Source of the DNA: Glaciecola sp034112105
GTDB lineage: Bacteria; Pseudomonadota; Gammaproteobacteria; Enterobacterales; Alteromonadaceae
DNA: 23,123 nt
Assembly (NCBI GenBank): GCA_034112105.1
Contig: JAWUVZ010000054.1
Location: 1-23,123 of the forward strand
Reading direction: 5' to 3'
Shown: piece after piece, positions 1 to 6,277 of the stretch
Layout: the number at the start of each line of letters is the position of its first letter
Numbering within the stretch: the first letter of the stretch is position 1
Position numbers and translations under genes: made by a program
Notes under the pieces: model-generated
Seen by the model: the letters and a program-made list of their open reading frames with translations, nothing else
What the model was told of the DNA's origin: nothing
The model's database searches: none

Positions 1-135
1 CGTTTAGCGCGAATGGGTTATGTTAGTTTGTACCGAATGCATCAAGTGGTTATTTATGGCAAATTAAAAACGTTGTTGTTTATGTTTGTCAGTCGAATTA
101 ACAATAGGTTACGACCCAACTTAAAATTACATTGA
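1..135 (+). CDS. ndh: Type II NADH dehydrogenase (Ndh), C-terminal end only
   Basis: Frame 1 is open from the first base of the window and stops at TGA 133-135, giving 45 codons; the 5' part lies outside the window. The residues include GYVSLYRMHQVVIYGK and end in LRPNLKLH. I recognise this as the conserved tail of membrane-associated, FAD-containing, non-proton-pumping NADH:quinone oxidoreductases (Ndh), whose usual end is close to INRVxRPRLKLH. The family passes electrons from NADH to quinone at the inner face of the cytoplasmic membrane. Only the tail is visible, so the FAD and NADH sites cannot be checked. It is a housekeeping gene unrelated to the polysaccharide locus. The identification rests on remembered tail sequences. 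Confidence 0.8.
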   Translation, partial: RLARMGYVSLYRMHQVVIYGKLKTLLFMFVSRINNRLRPNLKLH

Positions 136-179
136 TAGTTGCCATCGTTTCTAACATCCTATAATAAATTGAGGTTTTT

Positions 180-851
180 ATGAATTTTGCAGAATTCGCA
201 GCTTCGCGAAAAAGCGTTCGAGGGTTTACTAAAAAAGCGGTTTCGAGAGAAACCGTTGACGCCATTATAAATACAGCAAAATGGGCGCCTTCGTCCTACA
301 ATACGCAAACGTGGCGCGTGCATGCGGTGACAGGCGAGGTCCTAGATAAAATACGCGAGGGTAATACTCAAAATACGATTGCTGGAAAGCCCCATGTTCG
401 TGATTTCCCTTATAAGGAAGATTATGAGGGTATGCATAGGCAACGTCAGATTGACGTTGCTATTCAGCTATTTGAAGTGATGGGTATAAAGCGCGAGGAC
501 AAAGAAAGGCGAATGGATTGGATGATGAGAGGTTTTCGTCAATTTGATGCTCCTGTATCGCTTGTTCTTACTTACGATAAGTCGCTAGAACCTGCCGGTA
601 TCACTCAGTTTAGTTTAGGTTCGTTAGCTTACGGAATTGTACTCGCGGCTTGGGATCTTGGTTTGGGGTGCGTGATTAATGGCCAAGGCATTATGAAATC
701 AGATGTGGTGCACAAATATGCGCAGATACCAGACACCGAAGCAATTATGATTTGTATTGCGTTAGGCTATCCAGATAACGATTTTGCCGCAAATGAAGTG
801 CGCTCAGTGCGCGCAGATAATGAGGACTTTGTGAGTTATCACGGTTTCTAA
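180..851 (+). CDS. Nitroreductase-family FMN-dependent oxidoreductase
   Basis: This 223-residue protein has the normal length and motif order of the nitroreductase family: an N-terminal SRKSVRGF segment (9-16, FMN phosphate-binding arginines), APSSYNTQTW (36-45), a central GSLAYGIVLAAWDLGLGC helix (147-164) and the closing ALGYPD (194-199). Members bind FMN, usually as dimers, and reduce nitro compounds, quinones or related acceptors with NAD(P)H in the cytosol. The true substrate cannot be read from the sequence. The ATG at 180 follows GAGG with a 5-nt spacer, which supports this start. It sits 44 bp after the ndh tail on the same strand and has no evident link to the EPS genes. Family assignment is secure; physiological role is unknown. 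Confidence 0.9.
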   Translation: MNFAEFAASRKSVRGFTKKAVSRETVDAIINTAKWAPSSYNTQTWRVHAVTGEVLDKIREGNTQNTIAGKPHVRDFPYKEDYEGMHRQRQIDVAIQLFEVMGIKREDKERRMDWMMRGFRQFDAPVSLVLTYDKSLEPAGITQFSLGSLAYGIVLAAWDLGLGCVINGQGIMKSDVVHKYAQIPDTEAIMICIALGYPDNDFAANEVRSVRADNEDFVSYHGF

Positions 852-1029
852 ATAGGTAAATCGCGGTTAGCAAAAACTAAACCCGAAAATGAAATAGGGA
901 AATTGAGGCGCCATTGCCTGCAGTCTTGCTTTCCCCAACGAATTGGCTTGTTAAAAAGCTCATTATTTACCGCCTACTGCCGATAAAAATGTTATTGAAG
1001 TAGGTCATTAGTAAACAGCGGTGGAATCT

Positions 1030-2337
1030 ATGCTTTTCTTAGAAAATAAAAAATTAACGCAAGCTCTTGAACAGCGTAGTGAATGCCAAGTAAGAAAAAA
1101 GGAACTGGACCTCACCGTCGCCGCAATACAAAGGGCCGTTCCGTTTATAACATTTATGCCAGACGGTACTATTCTTGATGCAAATGAACATTTTCTGCAA
1201 TTATTTGATTATCGACTAGATGAGATTATAGGTAAGCATCACAGAGTGTTATGTGATGACAATTACGCTCGCTCACCTGAGTACAAAGTTTTTTGGCAAG
1301 ACTTAAATTCGGGCGTTGCTAAACACGGACACTTTACCCAAACAACAGCATCTAAGCAAAAAGTATGGCTTGAAGCGTCTTACTTTCCTGTAGTCGATGA
1401 CAATGATAACGTAATAAAGGTAATTGAAATTGCCACTAACATTACTGATGTTCATGATCAAAATGAAGATAAAAAAGCGTTGTTGGCGGCTCTTGATAGT
1501 AATGTGGCTGTTGTCAAATTTACGCCTACCGGCAACGTTTTGGAGGCGAACCAGAACTTCTTATCAGTCATGGGATATGCCAATCAAGATATCTTAAACA
1601 AACCTCATAAAATGTTCTGTTACGATGATTTTTATATTAAAAACCCCCAATTTTGGTCAAAATTAAGTTCAGGTGAAAGTTTCTCAGGTCGTTTTGAACG
1701 CAAAAATGCGACAGGTAAAACGGTTTGGCTTGAAGCCACATATAGCCCAGTAAAAGATGAATGGGGTGAAGTATATAAAGTGGTGAAATTTGCAACCGAT
1801 ATTACAGCGCAAGTCACTCGCTCTCAAGAAGCTAGAGATAGCGCAGCAACTACATCTGAAGAGACTTCTCAGATTGCAGCAACCGCTAATCATGCGTTAA
1901 GCGAAGCAGTCGGAGTGTCTGAGCAAGCGGCAAAAGAAATAGCATTGGCTGTGCAGTTGAGTCAACAGTTAAAAGAACAGGCAACGCTAATATTTAGTAT
2001 TGTTGAAGCTATTCGTGCGGTCGCCGATCAAACTAATCTATTGGCGCTTAACGCAGCTATTGAAGCGGCTCGCGCAGGCGATGTTGGTCGGGGTTTCGCT
2101 GTTGTTGCAGATGAAGTTCGTAAACTTGCTGGTCAAACGGCAGCATCTTCTTCAGAAATTTCAGAAGTGGTTAATGCAAACAGCCGATTTATAGAACAAC
2201 TGCTCGAAAAAATGAATATCGTTGATGAATTATCAAGTAGTAGCGTTAAGCGAATTAGTTCTGTAGCGTCAGGCATAACTGAAGTTGAACAGGGCGTTTC
2301 CCAGTTAGCTGTTATTATGTCTCAGTTAGCAGAGTGA
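1030..2337 (+). CDS. Soluble PAS-PAS methyl-accepting chemotaxis-type transducer (BdlA-like)
   Basis: The protein has about 435 residues with two tandem PAS domains (roughly 20-140 and 145-260), each containing the related phrases DGTILDANEHFLQLF / TGNVLEANQNFLSVMGY and VWLEASYFPV / VWLEATYSPV. A cytoplasmic MCP signalling domain follows from about 265. Its hairpin tip carries QTNLLALNAAIEAARAG and GRGFAVVADEVRKLAGQT, the segment that contacts CheA/CheW. No membrane segment is present, so it is a cytosolic sensor. The order PAS-PAS-MCP and the length match Pseudomonas BdlA, which controls biofilm dispersal. I prefer ATG 1030 because GGTGGA lies just upstream; an in-frame GTG at 1021 has no ribosome-binding site. 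Its place beside an EPS locus suggests, but does not show, a biofilm role. Confidence 0.88.
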   Translation: MLFLENKKLTQALEQRSECQVRKKELDLTVAAIQRAVPFITFMPDGTILDANEHFLQLFDYRLDEIIGKHHRVLCDDNYARSPEYKVFWQDLNSGVAKHGHFTQTTASKQKVWLEASYFPVVDDNDNVIKVIEIATNITDVHDQNEDKKALLAALDSNVAVVKFTPTGNVLEANQNFLSVMGYANQDILNKPHKMFCYDDFYIKNPQFWSKLSSGESFSGRFERKNATGKTVWLEATYSPVKDEWGEVYKVVKFATDITAQVTRSQEARDSAATTSEETSQIAATANHALSEAVGVSEQAAKEIALAVQLSQQLKEQATLIFSIVEAIRAVADQTNLLALNAAIEAARAGDVGRGFAVVADEVRKLAGQTAASSSEISEVVNANSRFIEQLLEKMNIVDELSSSSVKRISSVASGITEVEQGVSQLAVIMSQLAE

Positions 2338-2383
2338 TAAAAACGTCTTTCTTCATCACTCTTCACTGAGTCTACTGTAGCAT

Positions 2384-2611
2384 TTATTTAGTTATTTTTT
2401 GTACCATGACAAAAATCATAGGTACAGAAAATATGGCTAAGAAAGTCGCGGCAAAAATGCCGCCTATCACCGCAATACCAATCGCATCCTGTTATGCAGT
2501 ACCCGCACTATTTGATAAGGCCAAAGGCGCAGCTTCTAATATAGATGCCATAGATGTCAGTATCAATGTAAATAACTTAGAGCAGAAATAAACTAAACAT
2601 TTACGCGCTGT
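2384..2611 (-). pseudogene. Remnant of an RND multidrug efflux transporter (C-terminal end)
   Basis: Read on the minus strand, this stretch encodes ILTSMASILEAAPLALSNS, AGTA, an in-frame TAA, then QDAIGIAVIGGIFAATF and LAIFSVPMIFVMVQKITK before a stop at 2384-2386. This matches the conserved end of AcrB/MexB-type inner-membrane pumps (typical form MTSxAFILGVLPLALSxGAGSxxQxAIGTGVxGGM, then ATxLAIFFVPxFFV), covering the last two membrane helices. The internal stop and the lack of the remaining roughly 950 codons show it is dead. Upstream of 2611 the similarity fades. It lies tail to tail with the chemoreceptor gene and just outside the EPS leader, so it probably marks an insertion or deletion junction. 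The plus-strand ORF at 2406-2591 is an antisense shadow of it. Confidence 0.78.
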
Positions 2612-2671
2612 ATTCAATTCACTTCACATTATTATCCGATCCTGAAATGACGTTAAGTATCGATATCAAAT

Positions 2672-2685
2672 TTGATCTTAATCAA
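2672..2685 (+). promoter_or_regulatory. FNR/CRP-family operator, site 1 (TTGAT-N4-ATCAA)
   Basis: The site reads TTGATCTTAATCAA, a perfect match to the FNR consensus TTGAT-N4-ATCAA, inside a longer palindrome with arms ATTTGAT/ATCAAAT. Twenty-one nt after it lies TACCAT (4 of 6 to TATAAT), which places the operator centre near -41, the class II activation position. Two close relatives at 16999-17012 and 19510-19523 head the minus-strand EPS units. The match is seen directly; which regulator binds is inferred. Confidence 0.6.
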
Positions 2686-2842
2686 ATTGATACTTGCTTT
2701 TCAATATACCATTTTATTTCACATTAACTGACTCAGATAGTACACCAAGCTTTTATTTAGACTAATGCTTAGGGTGGGCTGCAGATTTGTTTGATAATCG
2801 CTCCCGCATATCAAGATTTACAAAGAGTTTAATATTCAATAA

Positions 2843-2876
2843 CAGTTAGGTTACTACTTACAAAGTATAGCGGTAG
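2843..2876 (+). promoter_or_regulatory. JUMPstart/ops-like element
   Basis: CAGT at 2843-2846 and GCGGTAG at 2870-2876 have nearly the spacing of the JUMPstart sequence of enterobacterial polysaccharide operons (about 34 versus 35 nt from CAGT to the end of GCGGTAG). GCGGTAG covers seven of the eight bases of the ops core GGCGGTAG, where RfaH is loaded onto paused RNA polymerase. It lies in the transcribed leader 40 bp before the first EPS gene, the expected position. The intervening bases are not conserved. Confidence 0.5.
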
Positions 2877-2916
2877 AAAGAAGTATTTGTAAGATGTGGT
2901 TATAGGGAAAAATAAC

Positions 2917-4320
2917 ATGTTACAAAAAAGCGGTTTTGTTAGAGACAATATCAATACGTTTGCCACATTTTATCGAGTAACGGACCTGATTTTTATAAAA
3001 TCTTCTTTGGCTTTAGCCTTGTCAATTTTCCAAATAGGATATTCACAAGAATTTTTTATCTTGTTCCTTATTTCTATTATCTTTTTTTCAATTTTTGCGG
3101 AAATGTTTACCTTGTATCGTTCATGGCGAGACGGTTCTTACAAAGAAGCACTTTTTAATACCTTATTGTCTTGGTCATTATCTTGTGCATTTATTTTGTT
3201 ATACGCATTTTTAAGTGAAAACAGCATTGAAATTTCGAGAGAGGTAACATCCGCTTGGTTTGCTATAACCGCAATCGCATTAGTTTCTTGGCGAGCTTTT
3301 TTTGTTTTGTTCTTACGCTATATTCGCAGTAAAGGTATGAATACGCGCAGCGTAGCGATTATAGCGCTAACCAACGAAGGACTTGTTCTTGCACAAGAGA
3401 TTCTCGATAACCCTCAGATTGGGTACCATTTGGCAGGCATCTATGACGATCGAGAGGAGAAGCGTTGGCCAAAAATTTATGATGGGGTGCACAAAGGCAA
3501 CATTACGGAAGGTATAGAAAATGCGCGTTTAAATCAATTCGATGTTGTTTATATTGCCTTACCATTAAAGGCTGAAAAACGCATTATCGACCTTTTGAAT
3601 TTACTTGGTAATACAACAGCAAATGTTCAACTTGTTCCTAATTTATTTATGTTCAGTGTGATGGGTTCCTCAATGTCGCAAGTAGGAGAGGTTCAAACCA
3701 TTAGTCTATATTGCAGTCCCTTGCGAGGTACTTACGCTTTAATTAAACGATTAGAAGATATTATTATTTCAAGCACTATCTTAATCCTTATCTCGGTCCC
3801 ATTAATTGTTATCGCACTTGCCGTTAAAACAACCTCAAAAGGGCCGGTTATCTTCAAACAAAGTCGCTATGGTTTGAACGGAAAAGAGATCAAAGTATGG
3901 AAGTTCCGGTCCATGACGGTCACGGAGGATTCAGATAATGTGACTCAAGCAACTAAGAATGATTCACGGTTCACTAAAATAGGCGCTTTTCTGCGTCGCA
4001 CATCTCTTGATGAGCTGCCACAATTTTTCAATGTGCTGCAAGGAACAATGTCAGTTGTTGGACCGCGCCCTCACGCACTTGCTCACAATGAAAAGTATCG
4101 AACAGTCATAGATTATTACATGCTGCGTCACAAAATTAGACCTGGTATTACTGGTTGGGCACAAATCAACGGTTGGCGCGGTGAAACTGATACTGTAGAA
4201 AAAATGGAAATGCGTATTAAGTACGATCTTGACTACATTCGCCAATGGTCCCTGTGGATGGACGTTAAAATCGTTTTTTATACTATCCTTCGCTCATTCA
4301 CTGATAAGAATGCTTATTAA
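2917..4320 (+). CDS. wcaJ: Undecaprenyl-phosphate glucose-1-phosphate transferase (WcaJ/WbaP-type initiating enzyme)
   Basis: This inner-membrane enzyme transfers a hexose-1-phosphate, usually glucose, from UDP-sugar to undecaprenyl phosphate and starts repeat-unit synthesis. Its 467 residues are typical: four N-terminal membrane helices (about 22-40, 46-66, 78-99, 112-134), a central nucleotide-binding-like domain (about 144-260), a re-entrant helix (281-303) and the catalytic bacterial sugar transferase domain. In that domain are GPVIFKQSRYG (309-319), KVWKFRSM (326-333), the catalytic pair D365-E366 in SLDELPQFFNV, GPRPH (382-386) and RPGITGWAQINGWRG (408-422). I choose ATG 2917, since AGGGA lies 8 nt upstream; an in-frame GTG at 2896 lacks a ribosome-binding site. 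It is the first gene of the plus-strand operon. Sugar specificity is inferred from the family. Confidence 0.92.
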   Translation: MLQKSGFVRDNINTFATFYRVTDLIFIKSSLALALSIFQIGYSQEFFILFLISIIFFSIFAEMFTLYRSWRDGSYKEALFNTLLSWSLSCAFILLYAFLSENSIEISREVTSAWFAITAIALVSWRAFFVLFLRYIRSKGMNTRSVAIIALTNEGLVLAQEILDNPQIGYHLAGIYDDREEKRWPKIYDGVHKGNITEGIENARLNQFDVVYIALPLKAEKRIIDLLNLLGNTTANVQLVPNLFMFSVMGSSMSQVGEVQTISLYCSPLRGTYALIKRLEDIIISSTILILISVPLIVIALAVKTTSKGPVIFKQSRYGLNGKEIKVWKFRSMTVTEDSDNVTQATKNDSRFTKIGAFLRRTSLDELPQFFNVLQGTMSVVGPRPHALAHNEKYRTVIDYYMLRHKIRPGITGWAQINGWRGETDTVEKMEMRIKYDLDYIRQWSLWMDVKIVFYTILRSFTDKNAY

Positions 4321-4329
4321 AAAATGCTC

Positions 4330-4382
4330 TCTCGTTTTGGGTTTTAGGTGGACATAAGGGCCAAAAACCTATTTTAACGAGA
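4330..4382 (+). other. Stem-loop between wcaJ and the beta-barrel gene
   Basis: TCTCGTT at 4330-4336 pairs with AACGAGA at 4376-4382, and the inner segments GGGTTTTAGG and CCAAAAACCT can extend the stem with an uneven internal loop. No T-tract follows, so it is a weak terminator candidate. An attenuator or RNA-processing hairpin that lowers expression of the downstream genes relative to wcaJ is possible. Confidence 0.4.
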
Positions 4383-4476
4383 AATATTTAGTTCGTTGTA
4401 AGAATCAAAGAGTGAATTTTTATTAAGTTGGATATTGCGATTGAAGGACTATGTGATGCTAAAAGGGGAAAATCTT

Positions 4477-5670
4477 GTGAGCAGTACTACAGAAAAGAAA
4501 ATAATAGTTATAGTGACGCTGAAATTGACATATTGCCTAGTTATAACCTTGCTTATGTTGCCAAAGGGTCTTGCCCAATCAGCGGAGGGTCTGTTATTAA
4601 ATGCAAGTGTTTTAACCGGTTATGATGACAACGTTTTACGCCGCAGTATAGCAAGTTCTGATCGTATGATTAAATTTTTGCCGGAGTTAAAGCTCAAATC
4701 TTTATACGGTAAACATCAATTTTATTTTGGCTATAACGGAGGATTTACTTCTTATTCAGATAACAGCTCTTTGAATTACGATGATCATAATTTAAGTTTA
4801 AGAGCGTTGTTTGACCACAGTCGGCGGTTTAACAGTGAATTGCAATTAACATATCAAGATAAAATCGAGCAACCAGGGACGACGAACGCTTATTCGACTT
4901 TAGTTACCAACGAGTTTAATCAGTTCTCTAACAAAAATGCATTGGCGAGGTTTCTTTATGGCTCACGTAAAAGTATCGGCCAATTTGTGCTCGCATTTGA
5001 TGTTGATGATCGAGAATATAGTAATAATCAACAAGAATTTAGAAATGTCGAACGCAAAAGACTTATAGGCACAATGTTCTACAATCTCGGACTAAAAACA
5101 CGAGTGCTATTTGAGGCAAGAGTGGCTGCGTTTGACTACACTCCAGAGCTGCAAATTGCAGATCAATCAAATCATGAAGATACCTACTTCGCTGGCGTTG
5201 AATGGCAAGTAACAGCAAAGACTAGTGGTATTTTCAAAATTGGTTATCAAAGCAAAGATTTTGAGAACCAGCAGTTTAGTGACGTAACAGGCCTAAGTTA
5301 TATATTGAATATGGATTGGTCTCCCTACAGCTACACTAAAATTAATGTTGGTGCGCGAAGGGAAACGAAAGAGTCAGCAGAACTGGGTGTTGGTGGCTTT
5401 TTAGATACCTCTTATTCGATAATGATCTCACACGAAATGAGCGCTAACACAGAGTTTTTTGCTAGTTACTTCAGCTCAAAAGAAGATATTAACCCCTCTT
5501 TAAGTAGAACAGATCGTCGGGCTAAGATAAATCTGGGTATAGCGTATAGGTTAAATTCCTGGTTGACAGTGGAGTTAGATTATCGTCATCAAAAGAGGGA
5601 ATCAGATATTGAGTTGTTAGAATTTAGCTCCAATGCGGTCGAGCTATCTTTCAGCAGCACATTTAAATAA
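4477..5670 (+). CDS. Outer-membrane beta-barrel protein of polysaccharide export (BBP2-type porin)
   Basis: The protein opens with a charged then hydrophobic stretch ending LLMLPKGLA-QS, a good Sec signal peptide with cleavage near residue 33. The rest alternates short polar/aromatic strands (for example HQFYFGYNGGFTSYS, NIGVGARRE-like repeats and YRLNSWLTVELDYRHQK) and ends VELSFSSTFK, typical of a beta-barrel. I place it among the putative beta-barrel porins often found in EPS clusters (BBP2/EpsL type). The likely role is the outer-membrane channel for the polymer, working with the short Wza-like protein encoded next. GTG 4477 is preferred: AAAGGGGAAAA lies just upstream and the signal peptide then has normal length. 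A TTG at 4435 and an ATG at 4456 are alternatives. Function is inferred from fold and neighbours. Confidence 0.75.
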   Translation: MSSTTEKKIIVIVTLKLTYCLVITLLMLPKGLAQSAEGLLLNASVLTGYDDNVLRRSIASSDRMIKFLPELKLKSLYGKHQFYFGYNGGFTSYSDNSSLNYDDHNLSLRALFDHSRRFNSELQLTYQDKIEQPGTTNAYSTLVTNEFNQFSNKNALARFLYGSRKSIGQFVLAFDVDDREYSNNQQEFRNVERKRLIGTMFYNLGLKTRVLFEARVAAFDYTPELQIADQSNHEDTYFAGVEWQVTAKTSGIFKIGYQSKDFENQQFSDVTGLSYILNMDWSPYSYTKINVGARRETKESAELGVGGFLDTSYSIMISHEMSANTEFFASYFSSKEDINPSLSRTDRRAKINLGIAYRLNSWLTVELDYRHQKRESDIELLEFSSNAVELSFSSTFK

Positions 5671-5710
5671 ATCAAAGGGTAGTTTACTTAATAAAGAGTG
5701 AGGAAAAAAG

Positions 5711-6250
5711 ATGAAGCCTTTACAAGCCATTTTGGCAGCAATTATCGGGTTTTTATTGTCATGGCCGGTGGGTGTGCTGGCTGACGACCTGGATAGCTAT
5801 CGATTAGCAACAGAGGATGAAATCTCTGTCACTGTCTTTAATGAAGACAATCTTAATTTAAACAAAGTGAGGATTAGTGACAACGGGACTATTTCTATGC
5901 CTTTGATTGGTCAGATCGTTGTGTCAAACCTCACTGTTGCAGAAGTGGAAAAGAAAATAACGGGCTTGTTACTACAAGGCTATTTAAAAAAGCCTAATTT
6001 GACGGTGACCATAACTGAGTATCGCCCTTTCTATATAAGTGGCGAGGTCAGGAATCCAGGGAGCTATCCGTTTAGGCAAGGTTTAACAGTGAAAAAGGCA
6101 GTGACATTAGCTGGAGGATTCACTGAGAGAGCCTCTAAATCGGCGATTTCTTTGGTAAACGAAAGCACTCACTCTGATATCCGAAAGGTGATGCTTGATG
6201 ATGATGTGAAGCCGGGTGATGTGCTCACCATTGGCGAAAGTTTTTTTTGA
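5711..6250 (+). CDS. Short Wza-like polysaccharide export protein (PES + SLBB domains)
   Basis: This 179-residue periplasmic protein carries a signal peptide (1-24, cleavage after VLA), a polysaccharide export sequence domain (about 30-104, with YRLATEDEISVTVFNE and GTISMPLIGQI) and one SLBB domain (about 107-175, with GEVRNPGSYPF and LAGGFTERA). It has no lipobox cysteine and lacks the extra SLBB domain and C-terminal amphipathic helix with which E. coli Wza spans the outer membrane. It therefore probably forms a periplasmic collar docking onto the upstream beta-barrel and the downstream co-polymerase. The ATG follows GAGGAAAA closely. Genes on both sides are 27-40 bp away, consistent with one operon. 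Confidence 0.88.
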   Translation: MKPLQAILAAIIGFLLSWPVGVLADDLDSYRLATEDEISVTVFNEDNLNLNKVRISDNGTISMPLIGQIVVSNLTVAEVEKKITGLLLQGYLKKPNLTVTITEYRPFYISGEVRNPGSYPFRQGLTVKKAVTLAGGFTERASKSAISLVNESTHSDIRKVMLDDDVKPGDVLTIGESFF

Positions 6251-6277
6251 GAAAGTCTAAATAGGTTGGTATAAAGA

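Larger units (their letters stand above)
2612..2916 (+). promoter_or_regulatory. Leader region of the plus-strand EPS operon
   Basis: About 300 bases without a gene separate the efflux-pump remnant from the first EPS gene. They hold an FNR-type palindrome at 2672-2685, a candidate -10 (TACCAT) at 2707-2712, and a JUMPstart/ops-like element at 2843-2876. A transcript starting near 2719 would carry an untranslated leader of about 200 nt, a common arrangement for RfaH-controlled surface-polysaccharide operons. I see no convincing sigma-70 -35/-10 pair closer to the gene; TTTACA at 2817-2822 has only a poor -10 at 2840. Confidence 0.5.

Noticed and set aside
2406..2591. Plus-strand ORF of 61 codons
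   Set aside because: It is antisense to the clear RND-pump remnant, and its sequence is what the reverse complement of that membrane segment gives. It has no ribosome-binding site.
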